From NCBI GenBank assembly GCA_026874595.1, contig CM049306.1:83230142-83294141 (forward strand): DNA of 64,000 nt, written 5' to 3'. The number at the start of each line of letters is the position of its first letter. Positions within the stretch are counted from its first letter, which is position 1. Below, piece after piece: positions 40,401-55,400 of the stretch. Source of the DNA: Sipunculus nudus (lineage: Eukaryota; Annelida; Sipuncula; Golfingiida; Sipunculidae). The notes under the pieces were generated by a model, which saw nothing but the letters and a program-made list of their open reading frames with translations, did no database searches and was not told the origin of the DNA. The position numbers were made by a program, and so were the translations under genes.

Positions 40401-43400
40401 ATTATTACCACTATCAGATGTGATGTGTGAATGGTTACTTGTTTCTGATGCCCAGGCCAACTACGTGGCTGTGATGACTGCAATACTTCGTCAGATGACA
40501 GAACATCACTATATCGAGTACATCAACCATTTTGCGACGCAGTTTGACCTGACAGACTTCTTGATGGAAATCCTGATGGTGTTCAGAGACCTCGTGAACA
40601 CGAACGTTTACCCATCAGACTGGAATGATATGATACTGCTTCAGAACAGGTTAGACACAGTTATACCATAAGACAAGGTGTTCATATTGTGTAAAGTTAC
40701 TATGGTAGCTAATAACAGAACAACATTTCTCAGACAGTTTGTAAAGTTTTAATTTTCCCAAATTGTTTGGCGGTATGTTTCTTGGCTGAGGTCTGGCATA
40801 AGATAAGAAAGCAACTCCACTATTGTATAAGTTATAAGGGGTAAGATATTATTTTTAAAATTGTAAGACTTTTTACAGACGGAAATAGTGGTAATTGATT
40901 ATCTTTTTGGTATGTGCCATTCTACTTACTCATTTGCTCATTTACTTATTCACACACTTAAATCACTGTAATTGCATAAGCCAAGGGTGTGTGGTTCAGA
41001 AGTTTCATTAAAGAGAATACTAACTTTGCCATTGCTTCCATTGATTAATAACGTTATTTAATTAATCTTTTTCTTTCTGTGCTACAGCGTATTTTTGACA
41101 GCCTTACGCCATTTTTCAAGAATCATCAAAGAGAGATTCACAAGCCCGTTTGGATATGAGGTCAGTGCTGGAGAGAGTTGTAATTTTTAACTAATAGAAA
41201 TAAAAAAATAAAAATTAAATAATTCCATCAAATAAATGAGAAATTATTTACTAATCTGCATACTAGAATGTGTAAATAATCATGAAATGCCACCGAATTG
41301 AAAATTTTCATTTACTTCTCATAAAGGAAGATGCCCCAAATTATTCTTTCTTGTCAAATGATAGCTTAGTTAAATATTTAAAGTGTTTGGCTAGCATCAG
41401 GCAAAATCATGATAATAACAGATTTTTTTGCTATACAGGTAAAAGCACTACATAACAAAGGAAATGTGATCAAAATTGTATTATTTTATCTTCTTGAAAG
41501 ATGATCAAAATAAAATCAAAATAATGATTTAAATCAAAATAAAAATTTTTGGAGTTAAAATTGAGATGGGGCAGTGCCTGAGAACCAAATTTTTTTTTTT
41601 TTTTGGCCTAATAGAATAGAATTTATGGTTTTTACATAGCAATATGCTGCAGATAATTATCTTCATATACACATCTTTGTTAATCCTTCAGGTTTGGAAC
41701 AATTTCTTCCACTGTGCCATTGCTTTTATGACTCAAGAGGCCCTGCAGCTGGAAAACTTCTCAACCTCCAAAAGAAACAAGATAGTTAACAAGTAAGTTT
41801 TGTGTGTGTGTAGGGGAGGGGAGGAGAGGGGGGGGAGAGGGGTAGGACAAATAGTTATCTTCATTCACATTCAGTGGACATGTGTCAGTGACGTATCCTT
41901 AAAGGAAAATGTTTAATTCAAGATCCAGAAATTTTTACAGAATGTTCTCATTTTTTACAAATATCATGAAGAGTAATTAGAGTTGGGGGAATGCATACAA
42001 AATGTATTTTTGATACATTTCATAGTTTGCATGATATATGATATGTATTATGATATATTTATTTTGACCTAAATATATAGTTATACACTTTAAAAGCAGT
42101 CATGTTTCAACAATACTCGATGAAAAAATCCAATTCATATACAGGCTTCCTTTTTTGTATTCTTTACCTAGATCTAACTTATGTTGTTATTTAAAGATCA
42201 AGATGTGATTGTCTAAAATTTAGGTGAGCATTTTATCATCTTCAAAATATCAGCTGTTATCTTTTATCATTTGTCCATTTATGTGGTATATTTAACAAGT
42301 TTTGTTCTTTCTCCAGGTACAAAGACATGAGGAGAGAAGCTGGGTTTGAGATTCGGTCAATGTGGTTCAGTTTGGGTATGTACATAATTTATGAACTAAG
42401 GACATAAGATATTGTGATATTCATTTTACAATTAACCTATGCTTTACTGTAATATTTAGCATAGACAGTAGAATAAATATATGTTACATACTTCCATAGT
42501 GAGATATTTTAAAAATGGCAGCTATAAAAATGTTGATGCATGACTGATCATGAGAAAAATAAAAACAATTTTCAAGCATCTCTGGGTCATCTTTGAATGT
42601 TTTTAATATTATGAACTCTTTCAGCGAGTAACAGTGATGTCATTTTATATTTTTATACCTCATTTTAGGTCAGAACAAACACAAGTTCATTCCTCATATT
42701 ATTGGACCATTCCTGGAGATGACTCTGATTCCAGAAACAGGTCAGTTAACAACAGAACCAGATAAAGAGAAAGGTCCTTCTGTACTCCTTTTAATATTCT
42801 GTTGATTCAAAGTGCATGGTGTCTTGCCTTTAACTTTGTTATATATGATAATCACAACAGATAAATCGTGAAAATACCACAGATAAATCATGAAAATACC
42901 ATTACCAGATGAATTTATGCATGAACAATAATTATTGAGACCTAACAGAATGACAGCAAACTTGTAACTTTTTGCCCCAGTGAATACTAGCAGTGTGTTC
43001 AGGTATATTTGCTTAAACATCCTTAGTGTGCGGTTGTAACTTTATATTATAACAGGGTATATTTAAACTCTGTTCTGTTTTATTTATGCCAAATGGTATA
43101 ATTGACCTCACCATGAACTTAACGTGACCTTAATAGCATATTCATTTATTGAATAATCATGAGCATAAATGTTCCATGCAGCTAATCAGGTTGCCAATAT
43201 TATTGTAAACTGTCAGTCGCCGTACAGTAACAAAATTTGCATAATTTGTGAGACCTCACCCAAACAGAACACGTTTAGTCTGTACCAGTACCCTAGTCAG
43301 CATGTTTTCTGGGATATTTTTTTTTATACAAAGGAGACAGAATAAAAGGTTCTAGGCCAAAGAATGCAGGAGCCATTCCTCCAACTACAAAGTGAATGAT

Positions 43401-46400
43401 AATGTCTAAACTGGTGCTTAATTTGTATGAGACAAATAATTCAAAATATAGCCAAACAGCTCACAGTGACTGGGATATACTCAACAGTTGAGAACAGAGA
43501 TAGAGTGATTCCAGTTAATGACATTATCAATGCGAAATCATACGTCTTGAACCTTTGTGACGTCACTATTATGTTATAAAGAGCTCTCGCAACCATGGGC
43601 ATGGAAAGCCTTCTGTGAAGGAGCATTTTTGAGTCTAATTTTCATTATTAGGTGAAAAGGGCGGCACATATGGGCTGTGGCATTGAGGTCAATTCTTACT
43701 TGATATATTTACCATGGATTTCAGTGGTAAGGTTGTTGAGCATGTTTGTGTCTAACATTTGCGTTTTGATATCATGTAGAGCTGAGGAAGGCCACCATTC
43801 CAATCTTCTTTGACATGATGCAGTGTGAGTTTCTGGGACAGTGTGGAGTTCGCATCAATGGCAGCTTTCATCAGGTCAGTGTTAAAACATAGTCAATCGA
43901 ATAACTTACAAATACTCCTCCAAGTTGATTTTTTTTCTGATTCTGAATGATGGAGATATGTTTCTTCTCCATAAATTTTAGTTATAAATATGCAGTGAAA
44001 TTAAGTAAATGAAAACTCACAATTATAGGCACAGGTTGGTCCTAGGTTTTGCCAATATGAGAGGGGATACAGATTTCAAAGACTACTATTTATGGGACTG
44101 CCTCAAATGTATATTAATTGAGAGGTGTCTTTAATAAAGCACTGCCTGTATGGAGAGCTTCCCTGTGTATCATCTGAGTGTGCAAGCCATATTTGCATAT
44201 AAAATGTGGATTTCCTCATTAAGTGATGATTTATTAAATAATTTAGATTAATCCAAGAGCTTTATTTATTTATCATATGAATATACACTGAAGGTTATAT
44301 GTGATAAAAATGTGTATCTTTACATGTTTGCAGTATTGTTTGTTTCAGGTTGAGAGTGAGATCATCACACAGCTTGATGCTCTGGTGGAGGGAGGTCGTG
44401 GAGACGTGCAGTACAAGGAACTCTTCTGTGATATGTCAGTCTCTACTTAACAATCTTACATAGTTACTCCTAGTTTACCAAGGCATTTCTATTCTGAGTT
44501 CCCAATGAAATCCTATCATTAAGTGAAAAATAATTAGTTTAAAATAAGTATATATTATTCACAATGGATGATCATAATCACTGTTCAGTTTTCATTTCAT
44601 CATCTTTCTTATGATTAACAGTGAACTCAGTTTAAGACATCATTAATCCAGTTTAAAATTTATCTCATTAGAGGAGTGGTCTTCATATTCGAATGATTTA
44701 TACCTTTAAGGTTGGGAATCAAATAAGCCTGGGTATCTAACTGACCATTGTACGTTGTCTCTTCAGAGGTGACCATATGTAGTAACACTATAGATATAAC
44801 CATTTTCTGTAGTCTTGGGGTAGAGCACAGGACTCAAAGCCATGAGGTCATGAGTTCAAACCCCAGCCGATTGGCGGTGAGATTTTTCACGGTTGGCCCC
44901 CACCTAGCAGGAGCAGGCTTAATGGGAAGGCTGTGCCCCTCAGCTGTGTATCATTCACAAATGAGTGCGTCTTTTGGGGGTTCCTTGGTGTCATGACCTG
45001 GCTGTGGGGATGATTACACACCCAGGACCTTTACAGACTAAGTACTACCACCCTGTTTCATAGTGTCAGACCCAAACGGAACTTTGCAATGGTACAAAGT
45101 GCAATTTAAAATTAGAGAAGACAGCATAAAAATGGTGGTCACCTCCATCAAAAAGGCTTAGAATATTGTAGACATAATTCTAATCTACACAAAAAAAATA
45201 ACAGGTTTGATGTATGAAAACCTTTGTACGATGGCTCTATGATCAATCAACAATTTAATATGATGGAAGAAATTGAATGCAATCAAGTAGACGGCTGGGA
45301 AGTGAATGTTAACTTTATAGTAAGGTCATAGACATTCACAACATAGTTCAGGGATGGTTTGCGCATGAAATTGTATACAAAAGACATTCCTGAATGATAA
45401 ATAAACTCAACCTGGAGTGTTTTATGTTTGTAATGAATAATATTACCATTTTGATGATGGTTTCAGTTTGGCACAGTTCTGTGCAAACCACAAGACCATG
45501 AAGGAGATAGGCCTAGAATTTGTAACGACCATTGGAGTACAGCTGGAGAGATTGCTGGAGTACAGAGATGTTCTGAATGATGAGAGTAAAAATAACCGCA
45601 TGAGCTGCCTAGTCAACCTGCTGGTCAGTGTGCTTCCAGTCATTTCTTGAATAAAAATATATTTTATAATACTTTTATAAAATAATTTTTTACAAATATA
45701 AAAATTGTAGATATTACTGCTGGTCTTTGACAACATAAGGATTTCAGTAGTCATGTCTCCTTTCCCAGGACTGTATGGTTCACTTGGTCAAACTATTTTA
45801 TAAAAGAATGAAATGTTGTATTGTAAGTAGTGAAGCTATAGGAAAGCCAGTGATATGGAAACACATTTCATCAGACTAACAAAAGTAATCAATTCCATTC
45901 TGAGCTGTATTGTTACATTATCAGCCATATTTATTCAAGTTTTGTGATGAAACTGATATTTTACTGAAAGGTGAAAACACTTCATTTTGTAATAAGTGAA
46001 TATATGAAACTGTCATTGATATTGCTAAGATGGTGTTGAGCAAAAAACTAAATTTGTAGTACAAGGTATGCTCTTTACACAGGCCTATAGGCCTACTACC
46101 TATATTGTAAGTGCTGTTTGTTTAACCTTGTATCCTGAATCGCTACACCAGAGGGGAGCACTGTATTTTGGTCCAATCAGATGAGACCCTGTGCAGGAAG
46201 ACGAAACGGTTTACCATCCAAGCGAGGAATACACAGAGCCTATATTGTTCATTTTGTTTTGAGTGACAGCTCATCGCCCCCGCAACTATTTGAACAGGCC
46301 ACAGGCTCAGAGAGAATGGCCCCACATGTGGTTTCTGGGCAGAGCCTGATGCCTGTCAAGTGTTTGTTGACTGGCATTTGGTTGGCTGCTGGTCACATCA

Positions 46401-49400
46401 GCAGATTTTTCAGCAGACAGACCCTCCATCTGGTGTTTAAGTGCATCATAAACGGTCAAAGCAGGCAGAGGGTAAATCAGTAGCTTCTTTAAAAGCGAAA
46501 GATACCCGCTGCCTCATAAGTACAAGGTCACTATACTCTGCCTTGATGCAGCAATAAGCATTCAATTAGTGAATTAACATAGTTAAAGTAATCTGTAAAA
46601 AAAATTTAATTCCACTCTAAGCTGATCTGCAGGACCTTTCATCACATATGCCAAGCTTTTAACAATTTTGTGAATTTTCTGTTCTTCAGGATTTCTACAA
46701 TGAATACAACAGAAAAGAGATGTACATCAGATACCTGCAGAAACTGAGTGACCTTCACCTTGGCTGTGACAACTTTACTGAAGCCGCATACACCCTCATG
46801 CTCTATGCAAAACAACTCAAAGTGAGCTACCTCCATGGATATTTACCTTATCATCCCTTTAGATTATATAAATTTGTCAGTTAAAATTGTGACTTTATAT
46901 TCTATGACTTTTTTCATACATTAACATTGGGCTCTATTCCTACCAAAGTTTATGACTTTTTACTGTGGCTTATTATATAATCCACATATTAACAGGCTCA
47001 ACTAACAGTTACCCATGCTGGATGTGGTAATATGTGACTTGTAATTATATAACTCTATGGTAAGGTTTTTTTACAGTGGGTAAGTGAGGCCCTGCCAGCC
47101 ATGCTGCAGAGTGAGCGTCACCCAGGCATGCAGACACACCTGGAGCTGAAGGAAGCCCTCTACTATGACATCATCAGCTACTTTGATAAAGGAAAGGTAA
47201 GACACTGTAATTAGTTAAAATATAATACTTTTGTACACCAGGCAAAAGACTGTAGTATATATATATATTTTTTTCCTTTGTAAGGGTGTAGTGGCCTGTA
47301 TAGGAGGAAAATTTGATTTTTAAGAGATAAAAGATATTGCGTATGTTTATATTTATTTTATGATATACATAGAGGGTATGTATATTGGCAACAGGACATG
47401 TTTTTTTCCATGTTAATGTCTTATATAAGTCTTCTATCACTAGAAAGAATTACCTGGACAAATTCTCCCAAATACATTTTTAAAAAGGGATGGATTTTGG
47501 TACATTTTTCTGTCATGGTATTTCATACTCATATAGGTGTGTGGGCCTTTGACTGTAAACAGGTTGGACAATCAAATGAAATGCCCTAGAGAAACAAAAT
47601 GAAAATGTTTGTGCAGTTTATTTATTTATTGTACTTCTTATTAGGCTATGGGTCCTTTTATTTCTCTTGTCATGTTTGTTGGATATTTAAACAGTTACAA
47701 TGCTCTTTTTATTGTAAATTTATTGTGCACCATAAATATCAGTTAAAAAAATACAAGATAATGAACAATGTTTATTTTAGATGTGGGAGAAAGGCATAGA
47801 GATGTGCAAGGAACTAGCGATGATTTATGACACAGAGACACTTGACTATGAAAAGATGAGTCAGATACTGGTAAGATGTTACTCAGTCATACATACCTAT
47901 GGACTGTACAGTCTAGGGGTAAGACGCTCAGCTCTCTCCCCTGGCAACCCGGGTTCAAACCCCGGTGTGGCTATAAGAGTGTGTTGTAGTTGCCTGTCCA
48001 AGGCCGGTGATTTTCTCCGGGTTTTCCGGTTTCCTCCACCTCTTGACACTACCAAACATCACCCCCTGAGCCCAGGAGAGTGCCTTGATTAGTTGTGATA
48101 ACTATTTGTATAATCCATGTAAAATAAATAATTTTATATTTTTCCTCTGTTTGATGATATAGTGTTTGACCTGTGATTTAATTTTATTACTGATTTGTGT
48201 ATACTGTAATTCTTGTTTCACGTAAGCTGATAATGAAAATATTTTATCTGTTTGAATTCACAAATAATATTACTTATGTTAGAACATAAGTTCCAGTAAA
48301 GTTTTCATAATATATATTTTTTTGCTGATATTTAAAGCTTATCAGAGTACAGAGATCATTATATTTAATTTACACTTTCAATAAAATGAATTATCAACAC
48401 TGCAGAGATAAGCTCTTTATTTGTAATAATCTATAAATATCTTATTCTGGTTTGATTGACAGATCATGCAGGCCCAGTTCTATGACAACATCATGAAGAT
48501 GATGAGACCAGAGCCTGAATATTTCCGTGTGGGTTACTATGGTTTGGGCTTCCCTTCATTCCTGCAGGTAGGTCCAATATTTCATATTAATTAATTGCTT
48601 GAGGACAGCCTAAACTAAGTGGAAGCATGTTATAATACTAAGGGGCAAGAGGGCATTCTGTTAAGGATCAAAGTGTGCAACAAGGGTTACAACTACCCAG
48701 CCAACATGACCATGTGCATGATGAATTTCTTCCATGAACAGCCCTTAACATTGCTACTTTTGCTGAACCTATGGTTTATTTGTGGGGTTTTACTCTGATC
48801 TGGTATAAACACTGGCAGACAGTGATGTTCCATTTTGGGAGAGGCCCTTTGGTGAAGACATTACATTTAGTTCCATCAAAGGGTCATTATCTGTCTTCTG
48901 TTTGGGCGAGTATAAAAAAATTACACTCCTACTGTTCAAATTAATTGTATCCCCCGACTTTGTAGGTCCCGCCGCCCCTGCCACCGTGGATAAATCTTGT
49001 TATGCGAAAGTTTATGCGATAACTCAAAATATATTCCATGGATCTTATCCAAACTAGACATGTGCATAGATATGGGTGAGAGGCTAAGCCTATTTAAAAT
49101 GGAGTCGTGACTACACTTTTCTAGGGAAATGATCTTGACCCTTTTGGGGGAAAGTAACACAAATTCTTTAATATCTCAAGAAATCTTACATGGATTGATC
49201 CAAAAATCAAAGTTGACCAAAGTTCTTGGATAGCTTTGTCATGTACAGCTGGAAACTGGTGACAGCATCTATTATCCTTTTCTTGTTTTTGCGTCTTTTA
49301 ATACCCATCATTGGACTTGACAGTACTGTGAGCATTATAAGTCAAAAACTGATGAACAGATTTCTTTCTTATTATGCATATACATAGACGTTGGTTATGG

Positions 49401-52400
49401 GATGACCTATGAGAGTGACCTTGACTTTGACTGAGTGAATAATTTCTATATACATTCATATGTAAATATGTAAATGAAAACGCAAAACTTTTAATACCCC
49501 ATCATTGCTACTTGACAGTACTATCAGTATTATAAGTCAAAAACTGATCGACTGATTTCTTTCATATAATATATGCATATATATTGATATGGGTTATGGA
49601 ATTAGGTATATTTAAATTGGAGTCATGACCTTTACTATGAGAGTGGCCTTGATCTTGTATTCCATATTTGGCAAAAATCACACAAAATCTTAAATATCTC
49701 AATAATGGATGCATTGATTGGTCCAAAAAAGCAAATTGACCAAAGATCTTGAAAGATTTGTCTTCTGTGGAAGACAGTTGGTGGAAGACAGATGGTGCCA
49801 CCTTCTGTCCTTTTCTTGTTTTCATGCCTTTTAATACCCCCTTTATTGCCACTTGACAGTACTATGAGCAGTTGACCTTGAATATTTCCATATGTGGTGA
49901 AAAATATTGTTTCTCAAGTTGATAGATGGAAGAAACAATAGTCGCTTGCCAAGTGTCAGTATATGCGCCTGAAGATGGGGGGCCTCTTCTTTAAGGGGGG
50001 GGGGGGGCATTGATTATCAGGGGATACTATTACACCCGTGGTGCCAAGATATGTCCAGTTTTGCATATTCATTTACATATTTACATTTGAATGTATATAG
50101 AAATTATTCACTCAGTACACTTCGAAGATATTTTTGTGAAATTTGAGCATTTACTTTAGTGGTTCATTTTTTTTCAGAACAAAGTGTTTATTTACCGAGG
50201 ACAGGAGTATGAGAGGTTGTCAGATTTCTCTGCCAGGCTGCAGAACCAGTTTCCTAACGCTCAGGTGAGTAGTTTGTCAGATAGATATATGTTCAGGTAC
50301 AATTAAATATCAAGCTGAGTGAATATCCAGTTTCTTTGCTTGCCATCATTTCCGATGTGTAATTATGAATAAAAGAAACAAATTATTTAAGATTCTCATT
50401 TTCAAGAAATGTCATGCCTTTTTTCATGACTTAAGAATTCACTGTCTGTAGATTATACAGGATATTTTTGTTATTCTTTTGCAATGAGGTAACATTTAAG
50501 TAATCCATAAATATTGCAGAAGCTGTGTTTTGTCACAGAGACAAAGAAATTTCTTGATAATGTATTTATATTAAATATCTTAATGCCATGAATTCTGTAC
50601 ATATTTCAGCTGTTCAAGACTCTGAACCCCCCAGGAGAAGATGTGTTACAGTCAAATAAACAATGTATCCTTTACATACATAGCTTGATTTTAATCACTC
50701 TGTGTGGTACATCTTGCCTCTGTCATGATTCACATCTCATGTGAGGTGTAACAACTAGTGATGTGCTGATTTATCTATTAAATAGATGATTGGTCATTTA
50801 CTTTACAAATAGATTATATTGTAAGCATTTTTGCATTATCGATTAAAAACAATTATGTATGCTCATGTGAAAAATCTTATCCTCTCAGATATATAAATCA
50901 CAAAGTAACAAACAGCATCAAAACGGAACCTTGTGCAGCCAACGATTGTCGGACAGCAAGTCGACCTTAGATGTAGGTTGATTGATGGTTTCGTAATGAA
51001 TAATGATGTTAATTTCAGACTAACTATTAACAGGGGTCAATATTTTAGGTACTAGTATACAGCAGGTTTAAAAGTATACTAAAAACAGTTAATAAAATAA
51101 TCAATTAATAATGGAACATAATGGTCATTTTTATTGTTCAATCATCAATTATAATTTTTAAACCTTTACCTACCACTAGTAACAATTTATTTTTTTTCAC
51201 TTATTAAAAGAATGATTTTAAGAGTATAGACAGGACATATTATGGTAAGCTGTGTCCATTAACATTCATTTTACCAGGAAATGATGATAATTTCATGAAA
51301 CCTTCTATAGACATTTACGAATAAAGTATCATTCCTGAGTTTTGTTCTCTGAACATATTTAATGAGGTCAGCAGTTACCAGACTTTTTTGTGGTATAACC
51401 CTGTTTACTTACCAGGAAATCAGTGCAGCTTTATTTAACAAGTTTGCTAAAGGTGAATCTTTACCAGCAAAACATCTCACCTGTATTCAATACTCAACAG
51501 TCTATACATATTTGAAGAGGTCATAGGTCATCCTATTGGGTTTATTATGCACTCTTACAGTGCTCGTTTTATGAGTGGATAAAAAGTCTTACTCATTTGC
51601 AGGGTACCTTCATCTTTTATAAACTTAAGTAGAATTATTTTGATTGACATTTTGCATACATTTTTTTTTTTTAACCAGTGTGGGTCTGTTTTGGACAGGG
51701 TGCCTCTGAAGGTCTCATTGATGTGCAACTTATTGATGGATAAATATAGTTCCTTCACTGTTTTGCATGTATGAACTCATATAACCGAAGATGCTAGCTC
51801 AGTCTTTTCTGTCCTTATTCTCATAAATTCATTCAACTTGTAAACCCGTATATTACACTATAAATGTTTTGTCTGACCTTGACCCCTACCAGACCTGCAG
51901 GTTAACTGTGTGACCCCCATCATGGATCTCAACAACAGATTTGTGGGCAAGAATGTTCACGAGCAGATTCTGAAGTGAGTATCTGTTACTCGTATACATC
52001 AGTAGTACGAATCTGGATGATCATAACAAGTTACTCAGCACAGTAACTATCAGTAAATGATATCTTTATATGCACTGGTTATCATTATTTTATTATTGGA
52101 CCTGGTGTAGGAGTGTTTTGTGTGAGGTACATATTGATAAAAATATCACAAAAGACACTGTCTGGACTTTTTTAATATTTGTAAATGTATCTTTATATGA
52201 TAATTTAATGACCAGCATACATGTTGTTTAATATTATCAACAGGTACTACAAAGTTAATGAAGTGCAGAAATTCACCTTCTCAAGAAGAATAGACGAGTC
52301 AGGGTCAGACGTCACGGTAAAGAGAGTTAACATACATTTATGTATGATGTTAATGATAAGTCATAAGTATAAGTAAATCATGGGTAGTGTATTAGCCTAC

Positions 52401-55400
52401 TCATTAAAATATTGAACAAAATAAATTAACATTACTTTGTTCAATCCCCTCCTAGTGCTCTATTGTTTTAACACCTGGTCATGACTTGGTGTTTCATTAT
52501 TGATTGACACCCCTGTATCTAAATTTAAGTCAAAAGTGGTTTTTATTTATATAAGACCCCATTAAGTATACATTATTCTAAACCTGGTACAGTGATCTTT
52601 CTGATAGTATACATATTTTTTTTTATTTTTTCACTAATTTTCACATGATTTTGTAACATATCAAAAAATCTAAAATGGGACACTATTTTAAGCCCCAAGT
52701 AACAATATTCTGTTTTATTGTTAACTTATGTTAAAACTTCATGACAGTATGTCCAAATATTTTTTTTTGTTTTTTTTTCTCTATTTATTGAACAATTTAT
52801 TGAATGAAACTTAAAATGGATTATAAGTAACCTCATCCATATAAAACTTGAAATCCAAAAAGCTGAAATTCTTATCATTTGGTTGAAATCCAAAAAGCTG
52901 AAATTCTTATCATTTGGTTGCCTTCATTCTCTTTCATAAGACAATGCCACCTGACTATACTGACTATCCATGAAAACAGGCATAATTAAGTCACCCTCTT
53001 TGGAGGAAATAACTTGAAGAATTAAGAGAGATACAAAAATATGTAAATATAACAGATGAAATAAGTTTTATCCATTTTTGAATACAACCTTGAATAATCA
53101 GATGAATTATTTAATTTTTAGATAAAACTTTACATCTTAAATATTTGGTTGTATGGATCATTCAGTTGTCTTTACTTGATCTTATTTTTCAGAACATGTG
53201 GTTGGAGAGAACAAACCTGACAACATCCAGTTCCCTGCCAGGGCTGCTACGCTGGTTCCTGGTCACTAACACACATGCAGTAAGACATCTTCCTATATAA
53301 ATTGCTTACTTGTGTAGCTTTCAAAAAATTTGGTTTAAATGTGCCTAATATTCTTCTGCTTGTGAAATATTTGTTGTTATAGTTCATTTCACCACCTGCG
53401 GTCCACCTGTTTTTTGTAGATGGTTTTCGTTAAAGTTTATATTTTTCAATAATTTCCTAGAAAATACATTTGGAAGTGACAGCCTAATATGGCAGTTAAG
53501 AATTTTACAATAAATTCCCCTTTTATGTTTCACAACATTTTAGTCTGTTCACCATGATCTGGCAGATATGATGTGTCCCTCCATAAGTAGACATCTTTGT
53601 TTTAGCTGGTTATATTTGATAGAGTGTTTACATGACATCCAATCAGCAGCTGTAAGTTGAGGCTGTTTTTTGCTTATGACCAGTGACCTTCACTGCCATA
53701 AGTGGGTCTGATATGTTGTGAAATGTAGAATGATTTCTCATATTTTCGTTATTTATTTTCTTGTTGAATATAAGGTCCTTTTTTCCTCTACTCTCCACTA
53801 TAACCTTTTTCCTTGAAATGTAAATAATAAAAATTTTCATAGCAAAAACAGGTGGACATCAGGGGATGAAACGAACTATAATTTTATGAGTTAGAGATAT
53901 ATAGCCTTATTAATGCTTGCTCACAATGTCTGCTCCTGAAGATTATTAATATTTTGATAAACAGAAAAATATAAGGCACTTTTTACCACTTCCATCATGA
54001 GTGGCATGATAAAATTCTCATTTTTCTCATGATAGATTGATTTACACCTGTGTATCTGCTTTGCCAAGTACTTTTTCAAGCCCTGATGTATAGATCAAAC
54101 TTTGGTATGAGCACATTTTATTATTTTCATGTGTGTCTGCTGTGTTGTAGTTCCGAGTCAGCCCACTAGAGGCAGCTATTGAGACCATGGAGTCCACCAA
54201 TGAGAAGATAAAAGTGAGGATTGAGCATGCCAAGGTTGATCCCCAGCAAGGCATAAAGCAGCTTGGTATGGTGTTAAACGGCATCGTAGATGCTGCGGTG
54301 CAGGGAGGGATTGCTAACTATAAGGTAACTAGGAGATCTTCCACCCCAAAACTTTAAAATTGGTATTATGTATTGTCTCCCAAATGTATATCAGTACAGG
54401 AGGTCCCTTGAGACCAGATTCACATTAAGCTAGAAAATACAACATAAATCTAATCATTAGGAGATATTTTGGGGAAAAATGTTTATTCCTTCCATCCTTC
54501 TTGAACAGGAATGATTAATTTTATCATTTGAACTAGTAGCTACTAATTTGGTATTTTCTCGAAATTCTTAAGATTTGACTGTACACATTAGATTAGGATA
54601 TTTCAGCGAATTCCTATGTGTTGCTGGACACATTTAGTATATTCAGCACTGAAAAAATATAAATCATCAAATAACGAATATATTTGCATTCATTGACAAA
54701 CCTCAATGACTGCAAACAAACCGTTTTCATTCAGAGGCTCTTTGTTTTCTCCTGTTGCTCATGACTCAAGGATAACTTTTTTTCATTTCAGGTGTTTTTC
54801 TCTGAGGAGTACAAAACAAGGCATCATAATCAGATGGATGTACAGCTGGTGGAGCAACTCAAGGCTGTAACTGTCAAACAGGTACTCTCACCTTGCATCC
54901 CATCACATACCCATATACAGTAATACAACCGTGAATAGGCTTTGCAGCTGTCCAAAAACAGCTCTTCCATTGCAGCTTACCCTGGGAAGATCATTAGTTT
55001 TTGAAAGCCAAAATTGTAATTTTGTAAATGAGCCAAAGGTTAGTGTTGTGATGGTGATGCTGAAGATTATGATGATAACAACTGTATTAAAAAAAATGAA
55101 TATAAATTAATGTCTAAAACAGTAAACCTTCAAGAAGAACCTGTCAGAAAGACCACCTGTCTAATAAGACCATCTGCGTATTAAGACCATCCTTGTGTGA
55201 AGTGAAAGTACTGGTTATAACTGACCTAATTAGACCACCTCTGAATTATGACTATACTTTTGGCCAGTCCCTCAGGTGCTCTTATTACACAGGTTTCTCT
55301 GTATCTATAGAGAGGGGTATAATCAGGGATTCTAGCTGAAATTTGTTTGGGGCTTTGTATTGATTTTGTATCAGCTGGATTGTATTTAAGACATTTTCTT

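Noticed and set aside
44803-44870. Possible functional tRNA gene
   Set aside because: A and B boxes are present, but the acceptor stem does not close and a SINE body follows. The same holds for 25300 and 47902.
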